DNA of 64,000 nt from Trametopsis cervina. Lineage: Eukaryota > Basidiomycota > Agaricomycetes > Polyporales > Irpicaceae. A program made the position numbers and the translations under genes. Where the stretch lies: assembly GCA_022385755.1 (NCBI GenBank), contig MU278350.1, positions 5,965 through 69,964 of the forward strand, given 5' to 3'. The notes under the pieces are model-generated. The model was given only the letters and a program-made list of their open reading frames with translations. It searched no databases and had not been told where the DNA came from. This document shows positions 35,872 to 46,632 of the stretch, piece after piece; the stretch's first letter is position 1, and each line of letters starts with the position of its first letter.

Positions 35872-37394
35872 TTACCGCTTCGCAGGCTTCCTCTTGACCT
35901 CGTCGTCTTTGCACGCGTGGAGCATCACCTTGTTCGGGTGTCCCGGCGTCATGCCGGAGTGGCCCTTGGACCAGTCGTAGGACACCGAATAGGCAAAGAT
36001 CGTGCCTGTGCGGTTGAAGCACGAAGCGGACACAGGGCCGGGCGACGGGTCGAAGGCTATGGAAGAATACGGAGTGAGCAAACGGTTTCGGAGAACGTGT
36101 AGGGAACGGGTATGAGAACGTACTCTTGAGTCGTGTGCGCGCGTCTTTATCCCAGAAGTTGACTGTCCCGTCAGAGCCTATCCCGAGTGGTTATCTCAGA
36201 AACGAGCAATTTAAATGTATAATTACGCGAGATTACATACCGCAAGTGCTGAATGTGCCATGCACAGGGTGGAAGGCGATGTCGTTCACGGCGAACACGA
36301 GTGACTGGTCTTTGGTCGTCGGAGATTGGTCGCGTCGGTGGCACTTGAATGAAAAGTTGGACGAGGCGTCTTTGTCTTCTACGTATCTGAATAAGGGTGG
36401 CGGGCCTTAGTAATATGAGGATATAGAGTGGGTGAGGGGCGTACTGTATAGCGACACGGCCCTCGACGCTGCCCACTGCGAAACCGTTCGCGGTAGGGAA
36501 GCAGGATACAACACGCGTTTGCCATTTCAGCGGCGATACCATTGTCTGCCAGAGTTAAAGATCACAAGAAAAAGTCAATGCAGGTAGCCCATATGCAAGG
36601 TGGCCGGACGTACTTTGAATGCTGTACTAGGATTGGTCAAGTTGAATATCTGGATATGGCGCTCGGCGGTGCCAACAACCAGAAGAGGATACATAACGTC
36701 CATGGTGTAGCATCGTTCAGGGAGTTGGACAGTAGACACCGGAGCCGAGGTTCGTAGATCCCAGTACTAAAAACCGTCATATGAGCGAAGAGGCCTTAGA
36801 ACGGACAACAGCCACGCACCTTGAGCGTTTTGTCCCAGCTGCCCGTCGCCAGTATCCCACCTCCAGGTGTCTCAATCCATTTCACAACCTTGATGGGCGC
36901 GTCGTGCTGAGCCACTTGCTGCGCTTGGCCAGTCGTGACGTCGTACATGCGGCCGGCATTGTCAGCGCCGCCAGAGAGAATCTTCGTGCCGTCCTGCTCG
37001 GGAGGTCAAGCATATTGAGTTCCAGCCATTAGCCATTGCAATGAGCGTAAACCGCACCTTGTTCCAACATACACTCAGTACAGGGCCTTGGTGAGAGTAC
37101 ATCGCCTTCGGTTGTGTCTGCCCATTCGCGCTGACTTCGTAAACGTATACCTGCAACAGGGGTAAAACAGTGTCAACTACCAGAGGCTCTCATGCGGACG
37201 CACAGCGTCGGAGTCGTGTCTGGTGTGGTACTTACATTATTGTCCCAGCTTGCGACGGACAGGTAGTCGGCTTGAGGGGAGAAGGCCAATGAGGATATAG
37301 AGTCAGAAGGAGGATTTCCAACTTCGATGTCTTTTTCAGCCGGCGCCGCTGCGGCTGCAGCGGACGAGGTGGAAGGTGCGCTGAAGAACGACAT
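35872..37394 (-). CDS. rae1: mRNA export factor Rae1/Gle2 (WD40)
   Basis: A seven-bladed WD40 protein that docks at the nuclear pore GLEBS motif and takes part in mRNA export and mitotic checkpoint control. It starts MSFFSAPSTSSAAAAAAPAE at 37394. Seven or so introns give about 350-360 residues. Diagnostic blocks are EVGNPPSDSISSLAFSP, YLSVASWDNNV, AMYSHQGPVLSVCWN, LSGGADNAGRMYDV, QVAQHDAPIKVVKW, ILATGSWDKTLKYWDLR, CYTMDVMYPLLVVGTAERHI, VGSVEGRVAIQYVEDKD, FKCHRR, FAVNDIAFHPVHGTFSTCGS, DGTVNFWDKDARTRLK, and a C-terminal SYDWSKGHSG. Length and order are those of fungal Rae1. A tRNA gene sits 135 bp upstream on the opposite strand. Confidence 0.92.
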
Positions 37395-37528
37395 GCCGCC
37401 GTTCTGAGTTGTGGGCAACGTGCTCAAAGGCAAGTTGATTGAATGAGCGGCGAAGTGAACAAGCGACGGAGCCGCAGGTGAAAAGAACTTTATAGTGTTG
37501 GGATGTGGCCAAAGCACAAAGGTGTTGT

Positions 37529-37612
37529 GGCCGGCTGGCCTAATGGTTAAGGCGTCAGTTTCCGGTGTCACACCTAAGCTGAAGATTCCGAGTTCGACTC
37601 TCGGGTTGGTCG
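37529..37612 (+). tRNA. tRNA-Arg (anticodon CCG) with 11-nt intron
   Basis: The 84-nt segment folds as a tRNA: acceptor GGCCGGC/GTTGGTC with three G-U pairs, D arm GCC-TAATGGTTAA-GGC, anticodon stem TCAGT/GCTGA with loop TT-CCG-G, variable loop AGATT, T arm CCGAG-TTCGACT-CTCGG, and discriminator G at 37612. The anticodon loop is interrupted after position 37 by TGTCACACCTA, the canonical intron site of nuclear tRNAs; removing it leaves 73 nt. A-box (TGGCCTAATGG) and B-box (AGTTCGACTCT) sequences are present. A T5 tract at 37615-37619 supplies RNA polymerase III termination. Confidence 0.92.
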
Positions 37613-37877
37613 AGTTTTTGTTGATCTCGCATCTCACAAAAGATCAAGGGATCGCACTTTCACCTTCGCATTTGCGACGCCCTTTTACTGCAGAATAAAT
37701 ACGTTTGTATTTGCGACCGGCTGGCCCACGAGACGGCAATTCGGCAAGGCCATGCACCGTGCTGATGCTTGGACCTTGGGGCCCACGAGGTCACGATAGT
37801 CATATCATTCACTGTCATAATATTGAACGCTGCTCTTTATGTACCAAGTGGTTCATTCTTTCAAACTCTCCAGCTGC
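37613..37877. other. Spacer downstream of tRNA
   Basis: Pol III terminator at its left edge; otherwise nothing recognised. Confidence 0.4.
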
Positions 37878-38347
37878 CTAGTAACCAGTGGCCTTGTCAA
37901 TGACGATGTCCTGATCAGCGTCGGTGACACCTGTCTCGGCGAGTGCTTGGTCCATCTCCCTCTCATTCTTCCAGGCATCGTTCTTCTGGCCCCGCGTGCG
38001 ACCAGACATTGTGTTTATCTTCGGTGGCAGAGCTCAAAAGGTCATCCACCGAAGCTTCGGTGGAGTCAGAGTTAGCGACACGCGCGCACAAGGTAAGAAC
38101 GGCCAAACGTACAGCGAGGGATGCGGCCAGTGCTCTCTGATTGATTCGTCTCCTGGTCCTCTTTGACCCAGTTCTGGCCAGTGGGCTGATTATCTGCACC
38201 GCGGGCACCGACGGGTTGGGCGGACACGAAGTCGCCGTCAGGGTTGAAGGTGGAGTCGTCGTGTAACATATCACCGGAGGGGTTGTCTGTCATATCGTCT
38301 GCGTTGGCTGCATTGCCAGAGTTGTTTCTACGTGTGACGCCGACCAT
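37878..38347 (-). CDS. Small hydrophilic hypothetical protein
   Basis: Exon 1 runs from the ATG at 38347 (MVGVTRRNNSGNAANADD) to about 38075. An intron of about 50-60 nt leads to exon 2, which contains MSGRTRGQKNDAWKNEREMD and ends DQDIVIDKATGY at 37878. The joined frame is about 130 residues. The protein is rich in Asp, Asn and Gln, with no membrane segment or signal peptide. The blocks GQNWVKEDQETNQSE and DIVIDKATGY look conserved-type, but I cannot name a family. The acceptor site chosen (after TTTTGAG) is the only one that keeps the frame open into the last block. Composition is similar to small stress-associated hydrophilins. Confidence 0.55.
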
Positions 38348-39973
38348 GGTTGCTTATGGTTTCAGTTGATGACTGGGCGGTGATCGTAGTGGTGGTTATC
38401 TTGACTCGCGGTGTGAGGCTGCAAGAGATACATTCCGAGGTACTTATATACCTTACGACGATGACCGGACAGACGTCAAGGCGAATGTCACAATGGCCCC
38501 CCCCCACTGCGTCGGCTAGCAAACAGCGACACCTTCCATTTCTGGCAGTCCACTTTGCTTCCCAGGCGAGGCGCGCGGGGATCGACTCGATGGCACGCGA
38601 GCATCTCCCTGCAAGGCCTCTATCGACGATCCAGTTCAGAGCAGTGCATTAAAGCTCCATGGCCAGTGGATGTAACCACTTTCTGTGTCGAGTTGGTGAC
38701 CAAGCTCATAGCGATCACAGTCTGACGACTCAAAAAAGTCGAGACATCAGGATTCGGATACATGCTTTGCAAGTAAATCATACCTGAGGTTTTCCACTAG
38801 TATCTCTGTAGAGTTTATTGTGCTGTCAGCTAGCTCCTCGGCGCATCAGGTGCTACGGCGACTGTGAAGAATCGAAGGAGTCGATGATATCCTGTATTGG
38901 AGAACAGACGTCAGTTCCGTACTCATGCATAACACCTGGAGAATTGGATGATCTCACCAGAACAAGCTTCTAATAATGCTTGTCTACAAAAGCCGTATCC
39001 GTGGCTGACTTGAATGGCGGTCAGGCTGCGCCTGTTTCTCCTGTGGAATCTGAATTTTACCACAAGATTACTAAAATTTCAAACACGTACACGAGCTAAT
39101 CTGAGTAAACGCACGTCTAAGTCAGCCATGTAGGGCTCAATATATCCTCCACCGCCAGGACCATGGTCAATGCAGTAAGCTCACAAGTGGTCACAAATCA
39201 AGCTGGCATCAACCGTCTCAGCGCTTCCTATAATCAGTGCAGCGTCACGTGCTATAAACGATCTCCCAGACTCAACAGCAGTTCAACAACTCAAAGCAGA
39301 TCTACGTTCAACGCAGATCTTCGACGGTGCGTATCGTTGATATCGTAGCAAAACGTATCGAGTAGCTGTTGATTAGCGTAGTCACCGCATGCCCTACCGG
39401 AAGCTAACCGAGTAGATAAAACATAAACCAGCCGATCTTCAAGTGAGGGACTTTCCTTGCTATTGTGCAGTGGTGACTGCATCCAGTGCCGATGAGGCAG
39501 CATTCGGGATGAAGGCGACATCCGCCGCATCGCAGCGCGCAAGAACGAGCGCGGAAGCAAACCTGCAGTCAATCGACGCCACGAAGATCGCAATACCCAA
39601 AAGGGAAGACAGATGGCTTCCCGACTCACCCACCGGATCAAGTCAATAGTGAGCATAGCAATCATGCCCGCATGAGACCGCCATGCTGCGCGCGTTCGGT
39701 GAAGTTTACCTCAGATCGCGGTTCACAGCGGTTCCCGGAGAGAATGATGATCACACCGATTCTCATCCGGAGACCTAGATTCTGCTAATGTAATTACACA
39801 ACATTGATACAGTTATGAGGATATAATTTAGTAAAGTCCCGGAGATGTCGTCGCCAGACTATCGTGCACTTGAACGCGGTTGCGTAGTTAGACGGGGCTG
39901 GTAAATGAACAGGATTCGCTCGCTGAGGTTTTCAGTTATACTCGACAGTCTTCTCGACTCGTACTCGGAAGTT
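38348..39973. other. Intergenic
   Basis: More than 1.6 kb without a recognisable gene. Frames at 39163-39665 on both strands overlap each other and have no supporting motifs. No repeats noted. Confidence 0.4.
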
Positions 39974-41972
39974 CTAAAACCCCATCGTTAAATTTTGGTT
40001 ATCTGAGGAAATGGGTCTACCCACCATGCTCTCCTGTTCGCGTAGCTCATGATCCACTGGCAAGCTCTGCGTGGCCGGCTCTGATGATTCAGGAAACCGA
40101 GACAGGTGTATCGACACGGGTTCAGCGCTCGAGCGATAAACAACATCTTTCAAGTATTCTCTCGAGTTCAGCATGCCCAGTAGAGAGTTCAACATTACTA
40201 GTGACAGAAGTCAGCTCCGCATCAGTTGAAGCGTTAATGAGGCCACGTACGTTTGGGAAGCATGGCTGCTAGGCCAAGGTAATACAGTTTGCCAGGCTCC
40301 GTCGCGTACTTCGGAGAGATCTTTGCTTAGTACTCGAAGACTCGCAATCCAAAAATACGCACTGTGATGACGACTGTGACGCCGACCGCACTGGAAAGGA
40401 TCGGACATGAGCTGACATACAATTCCTGACGGGTCACGTAATGCCTACCTGGTTACGAGACATGTGTTCACAGTGTAAAGAACGACCAGATGTATGACCG
40501 AATTAGTACTAGATAGTAGCTATTAACGGGGAGAATGAAAGCGAACAATGGTAGCCTTACCTTGCGAACCCGGTACGCATGCGTAGAAGACTTGTCGTGA
40601 GTGCAACAGCGATAATGACGTCTGAGATTGCTTGCGGGATGAAAGAAAGATACCACGTCCACTACGAGACAGGATATGAGCTTGATAAGAAGATAGAAAA
40701 CGCAGATGACTCACTCGACCTATACGGTTGAAGTAGCTGCTAGAAGGGTGTTTCAGGCTGCGTGTTAAGGTTGGTGAACATAATAAACACATACAGTTCG
40801 TGAGCGACTGACCTCAGCACAGCCAATGCTAAGATATACACGTATCGTAATCAGCGTCCTGTCCAGAGGTACGATGACTTACCGATGACTCCGGCTGCGG
40901 GCGCATTAATGTGGGAGTAAGGACAAGGTGGAATACGAATATAAACACGAGCAACACGTACCCAACGACGCCATCTCAGCAATCACCTGCAACAGCCTCA
41001 CATAAATAACAAACCCCATTGAGGCCAATCAGCAGTGTTGCACTTACTATCGGCCATATTAGCCATATTTTGCTCGTAACTGGAGCCAATATTAGGAATT
41101 AGGTCCCTGCCCGTGCCAATGAATACAAGAGAGAACCTACTCTTCCATAAGCGTTGAGCGAAGAGGCTGAACCCACATAAGATAAGTCAACAGTGTCTCA
41201 GCCGCCACTGACGTAGACCATACCCTGTAACGACAAGATCACCGATACACTGGAAAGTTTGGCAAGTGGATGGTCAGCGAAAGCCTTCGATAAATATTGC
41301 AGAAAACATACTCCTGTAATTGCATATGCCTGTGAGTATGAAATTAGTAAGATGCACGTCTAAGGATCAATGGCTCTTGCAAGGCTTACGGAGAGCGACC
41401 TATGAGAAACTGCCTCTTAGAAGAGCATCAATATCAGTCTAGATTGTACTTACCACGGAATTATGTCCAACGCGGGAGGGTTGGCAAAGTTTGTCACACA
41501 GAAGAAGTATACAACATGGACAGCGAACCCGAATTGTACGCTATCCAGAATCCTGCGACCGCGATACTGCGTTAGCTGATCGTACGCCAAGTAAGATCGT
41601 CAGATTTACCACAGAAAAAGAACCTGGCGCACACGTCAATAAGGCAAGTAATGTGTATTAATCGCCCTTACCGAGAATCTTAGCCAATTTGGGTCTCGTT
41701 GGCTACGCTGGTGATAAATAAAAGTCTGCACAGTCGTAGCACCATAGAAGCTTAGAACATGCAAGATCTCAGTGAAATTATAGGACGTCTATAGCTAGAG
41801 CACATACACGGCGACCAGCATGTGTGCTAGGGACGGGAATGAGCTCGAAGGTAAATGCATGCCTATGTACAAGAAGAACGAATTTACACGCACCAACTAC
41901 AATAACTCCCAACGAGTTGTCCAACGGTGGGAGTGTCGTGGCCGACGGCGCCGGCACTTGTAGCACAGGCAT
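39974..41972 (-). CDS. DUF6534 multi-pass membrane protein (copy 2)
   Basis: A paralogue of the 33220-35240 gene in opposite orientation. It starts MPVLQVPAPSATTLPPLDNS at 41972; the open frame extends upstream but only from a GTG. The recognisable second block is FYGATTVQTFIYHQRSQRDP (about 41748-41690). It then continues through many short exons to the family C-terminus, FNSLLGMLNSREYLKDVV-like followed by SAEPVSIHLSRFPESSEP, ending LTMGF at 39974. The C-terminal stretch matches copy 1 position by position (NSLLGxLNxxE, EPxSIHLSR). I located only part of the interior exons (41600-40250), and the several tiny exons make the model incomplete. Function of the family is unknown. Confidence 0.65.
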
Positions 41973-43143
41973 AACGAACGCAACCGAAGAGAGGGGCACT
42001 AGGTCAGGTATGTCGCCGATCGGCACATTTTGTACGAACCCGAGCAGTGAGCGTTCAGGTCATTCGGCTTCCTGATTGCTGGGATGTTAGTGTAGGTCGG
42101 CGCGCAGCCACGCAAGTGGCGCGTGAGACAGATGGAAGAGCCGCGTAGCGCAAAAACATGATAGCAATGTTCGGAGCGGAAATCTTCCACGTAAGATATT
42201 CTTGTTCTTTGGCAGTTCTTTAGGAACCGCTTCAGAAGAGACCCTATGCTTCCTTGATCATCTCACTAGTATATGTGATTGATCAGTCTTGGATGCGTAT
42301 TGTGGGCGAACCTGTGCACGAGAGGCTGTATGTATCTACACACTCACCGGTCTGATGACGCGGGCGAGGGCGCCCCGAACAGCCCGTCAGTAGGGATCTG
42401 CTGTGCACGGTGACCCGCAAAAGCAACTGACACGACGGGGCGCATAGCTACCATGCCTCAGGCTTCACGTGGGCACAACGACGTAGACCGGAAATAGAGG
42501 CCTCGCCGGAAATTCTCGAGCGTATATCCTTGCACGTGTAGCTCAGAAGCTCGCAAATGACACTATTGAGTCAAACTGTGTGAGCATCTTTCCTCAAATC
42601 TGCAGCGCTGAACATTTACTCGGTAAGCGTCAGGTCAAGAGAAGCCCACAAATGACTTACGTTAGAGTCATTTGGGCTGCACGGCTCTCGTTCTTTCCGG
42701 CTCGGGATTTGATAGGCTCCTGTATATGCGGAAATTGACCACAACGCAGCGTCTCCTGGTTCTTTACCGGATGTTCTTATGGATGTTATAAAACCATCTT
42801 GAGAAACGAAGTGTTGTCATTGTCATCGACAGTCCTTGCAGCGTGCAGGTGAGTTTTCTGGTGAACGGGTCTGAGACGCTTATTGACACTTGTCGACAAG
42901 TGTCGGTCACGTGGCCGATTCGACGGTAACGACTGATGATTAAATATTCGTAATACTTTACAGCAACGAATGGCATGAGTTGGCTGTGCCGACAGACAAC
43001 CTCTCACAGAGGCTCTGCGCAGCTATCGTCCCTAAGCACTGCTCCCTTCCAAACTTCCAAGAACTCGGTGATTGCCTCCCAACAACGACTCGATGCTCTG
43101 CGCGAGATGGTATCAACTAGATGACAGTGTCGCAACAATTCCG
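41973..43143. other. Intergenic
   Basis: Upstream region of DUF6534 copy 2 and downstream region of the cysteine-rich membrane protein. No gene seen; small minus-strand frames at 42760-43010 look spurious. Confidence 0.4.
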
Positions 43144-44871
43144 CTAATCCATCTGCTCCCCATACGCAGGCGGTAATCTCCCAGACAGGTGTCGGCTGAG
43201 CAACTCCTGTGGAACCCGCCCCGCATCAACGTGTCGCTCCAGACCCGCTGGCACGTTGAGGGGGCTCGCGACGTCCGACTCCGAGGGAGAGTAATACCAG
43301 CTCGGGCTCAAAGCGTCTGGTAGCAGTGAATCCGAACTTGTCATCTGCGCGGCGCTCCCGTGTACTATACTTTCTGCGCCGGCATGGGTATAATGCGTTC
43401 CGTTGGCCGATTTGACCTCGCGCATGCCGTCGTACGCGCTGGTCTGTCTGGCAGCGAGATACGGCGTGGTGGCGAGCGCTTCGGGTGGGACATCGCCGCC
43501 GTCGAGGAACAGGGTTTCTCTCTTTACAGTGCGTCTGCTGGCTTTCCTGCGTCGTAGGAACCAGAAGACGGCGCAGGCGATAATAGAGGTTCCTAGTACA
43601 GCCGCGATAATTCCGCCTATTGCCCCTCCGCTGATGCCACCAGACCCAGAGGCCAAGTTTGAACCCACCGATGCATTTGGGTCTGGTGTACCGTTCAATG
43701 AAGTCGGGTTTGCAGGAGCGGAGCCTGCACTTGTATCCTTTGGTGCTGCCGATTGTACAGGAGGGGTATTAGCTAAAGCCGTAGCATCCGGGATGCTAGT
43801 GTTACTGAGTGTCGAAGCTCCAGAAACTGCAGAAGACAGCGCGATAGTTAGACCGGAGGAGCCCGGTGGAGTGCCTGAGGGTAGTGCAGGTGCAGATGAA
43901 GCAGTTGTAGGAGGCTTCTGACTTTGGGGATTGGAGCTTGCAGGTGCAGGCGGTGCAGGAGCCTGTGAAGACTGGGTGGTCGATTTACAGTGCGTAAAGT
44001 CATTGCCGTTCGTCGCAGCAAAATTCTTTTGCAAGGTTTGAGCGGTATATTCGCTAGAAACGGGAACGTCAGTGAGTAAGTCAAGAGACTACATACGTGT
44101 GGTCTTGCGAGTACGCACTAGAACCACGCTCCGTCCGTCCAGAACAATCCATAAAGGTCGTTAGCGATCTTGATATTCTGGTTACATACGGCGTTTTGAA
44201 TAGCTGTCGGAAGACTGGGAAAGTTCGATGAGCTAATAGAATGAATAGGCCGGTATTGGTAACTCACGATTGGTTGGTGTTTGGCGAACAAAAACCAGAT
44301 GTTCTTGATCCCCGCAGGTAATCTTGGTATGCGCCTTGTCCTGCATCATAACCGACGCTACTGTGCGAGAAACCTTGCTGACATCTACACATACACGTTA
44401 CCAGGTGAGAATTCCGATGGTGTAGAAAACGTACGTCAGACATAGCATGCTCAGTGCGAATGATACTGAGTTGCAGCAGCAGTCCGCTGTCAAGTGTTCC
44501 TGTTAGGAGGAGAACATCACTCATGCGGAAGCCCCTTACCCACTTGCTCGTCACAGGTATCTGGTGGTGTATTGACATTTTGTATGCCGACGCGATCTGC
44601 GGAAAACAATGAGATATACGGAAAAGTTTGCAAAGCAAAACTCTCACAGTCTCTGTTACAAATTTGTCTGAGTTTCTGATATGTCGTACCTAACGGAAAT
44701 ACACCGCTGCTCAGCCCCACCCAGATGGAGATTCAACAGAGACGTACAAGGAGTCTCTCCCACGACGCTGGTGTACCAGTCCATGCCCGAATCGGCGCAT
44801 ACCGTGTTGTCTGCAACCGCTGGCGCAAACCATAGTGTGAAGAGGAAAAAGAGCGAGCCCGCACCGAACAT
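43144..44871 (-). CDS. Secretory single-pass membrane protein with cysteine-rich ectodomain
   Basis: Starts MFGAGSLFFLFTLWFAPAVA at 44871 with a cleavable signal peptide; the codon three residues upstream is GTG. The ectodomain has DNTVCADSGMDWYTSVVGET with paired cysteines, TYQKLRQICN, NTPPDTCDEQV, then ADCCCNSVSFALSMLCLTCQ and QGFSHSSVGYDAGQGAYQDY, and ends in NFAATNGNDFTHC. A Ser/Thr/Pro-rich region of about 130 residues follows. A single membrane helix (GGAIGGIIAAVLGTSIIACA then VFWFLRRRK) leads into a cytoplasmic tail of about 120 residues with DALSPSWYYSPSESD. About six introns lie in the ectodomain half. The design is common in basidiomycetes and resembles wall-stress sensors, but no ligand or partner is known. 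Confidence 0.75.
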
Positions 44872-45734
44872 CGCAGACACCGGCGGTCGTGTTAGTCGGA
44901 AAGGGGGCTCGATGGGAGGCAGACGAGGTATGACGGTAGTTGAAAGACAAGGATGGTTGCTAGCGGGGCTGTCCTGATATCCATCGCTGCACGAGCGCTG
45001 TAAGACTTGAGGAACCTAACATCATTAATTATTGCCATTCGCGTTGGAGGCCACGCGCACGTCAGCAGCCTGTCAAAGGCGCATCAGCGTATCTTGACGG
45101 AACCAGACCGTTGACAGCAAATTGATACCAACGTATGTCGTGGTGCCCTCTGAACATTGTAATTCTAGCATCATGGCTAACATGAGGGCAGAGCTGGCTA
45201 AGGACAGTCGTAGTTGAGCTGAGGCTCTCCATCCGCGCAGCGGGTCGTTGTTTCACAAATTTAGACACCGGACCAGACCTTCCACGTGATTTGGGAAAGT
45301 AACATCTCACCGTCTTGAGAGCGGACACGTTCTGTCTCTTCTGATATGAGATATCATAGCATACATACCGTGTCTCCAGGCTACAACACTGTTCAAACTT
45401 CTGCGTGAGCACTGTGCTTCTCGCCCGTATCGGAGACGGGCTGATCAACGGTACAGCCTCTGAATTATAGTGCCAACAATCGACACTAGCAAGTTACTAT
45501 TGCCACCGCCTGCGACAGTGTTCACGGTAGCACACCGGCCTTAAGGACTCCCTTAGGCTGCCTTCAACGAATGATAGCTGTGGAGACCTTCCCTCACCGT
45601 CCATAGCAGAGGAACAGAGGCTCGACGGTTCGACTGAATTAGTAAACGACGTCGTCTGACACTCGTTGAATTGAATGCAGGCAAGCCGACTAGAACACAC
45701 TCGCAATGGTGTGAACTTGGTCAAGTCTCTGAGT
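44872..45734. other. Intergenic
   Basis: No gene recognised. A 128-codon minus-strand frame (45062-45448) has no exon features or known motifs. Confidence 0.4.
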
Positions 45735-46520
45735 CTACACTCCCCCGTTGCTGATCGCAGTCCCTTTAACGTTGAGTGCAGGTGTGCCAAGCACATCAGC
45801 CCGGCTTTGGCTCTCCGTCTCGTTGATCTGTCTCGTCTTCTCCAGGAACAAGAACGAGGTCACAACCAAATCTTGGATTTGTACAGCCCGAGGTGTGAGA
45901 TCGAGCCTCGCGGGAGCCGTCGTGGGGGTGTTGACAAGGGTAGGTGTAGAGGCGAAGCCCTCGGTGGGGTCGGAAGGTGGCGTGACGGGGATGCGCCGCG
46001 ACCGGTAAAAACGAGCGATGGTGGAGGCGTAGTTGTCATCGGCACTGTAAAGCTAGTTCAGGGTGGAGATAAGCACGATATGGCAGGGAAGAAAGAAGAG
46101 ACTGCTTTACTTCAAACGATCGACCAGCCGAATTACCTTTCCACTTGTACTTACGACCTTCGTCGTCTGTAAACGTTACATCACTGTGTTCGGCGCTCCG
46201 GCTCAGAACTATGTGATTTGAATGACTGGGACGTCAACTCACTCTTTGAACGGGATGAGACTCCTTTTCATCCAGTCTCCCATCGATATCGCTTTCTTGT
46301 CTCCGTATACGACCTTGTCCGGGAGGACTTCTCTCCACTCCAGCGATGCAACTACCTTTTCATGTGCATCTCTGACGGTCGTCACCATTGCCTTCTTTGT
46401 GTGTTCCGATACGACTACGTAGAGCGTCACCCCCTCCTGTGAAACGAGGGTGGTGTTTGAAGGGTTGTCGCGCGTGAGGGTAAGCGAGAGGATGTCAGCT
46501 TTACTTTCTGGAAGGATCAT
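45735..46520 (-). CDS. DUF6593 domain protein
   Basis: Starts MILPESKADILSLTLTRDNP at 46520. Exon 1 gives NTTLVSQEGVTLYVVVSEHT, EKVVASLEWREVLPDKVVYG and ISMGDWMKRSLIPFK. Exon 2 gives DDEGRKYKWKGNSAGRSFE. Exon 3 continues LYSADDNYASTIARFYRSRR and ends with DLVVTSFLFLEKTRQINETE near 45830-45735. This is the DUF6593 layout seen in many Agaricomycetes, usually about 190-220 residues and of unknown function. The exon 2/3 intron ends at CTGAACTAG and keeps frame. The exon 1/2 junction does not: the obvious donor (GTGAGT at about 46243) leaves a one-base mismatch with the acceptor at about 46168. So the donor is unusual, the assembly has a one-base error, or the gene is newly broken. Confidence 0.75.
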
Positions 46521-46624
46521 AATGCTTGTATGGTGTAGGTGGCGGTAGAACGTGGGTATAGATGCTCGTGTATGGGTGGGTGCGGTTGGCAAAGAGGGGA
46601 GGAGCCTAGTGAAAGGATACGACG

Positions 46625-46632
46625 TTTATATA
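46625..46632 (-). promoter_or_regulatory. TATA box, DUF6593 gene
   Basis: TATATAAA on the minus strand about 105 nt upstream of the start codon at 46520. Confidence 0.6.

Noticed and set aside
35193..36022. Overlapping minus-strand frames 3' of rae1
   Set aside because: No motifs; the upstream one overlaps the true last rae1 exon in another frame.
45062..45448. 128-codon minus-strand frame
   Set aside because: No recognisable sequence or exon signals; length is compatible with chance.
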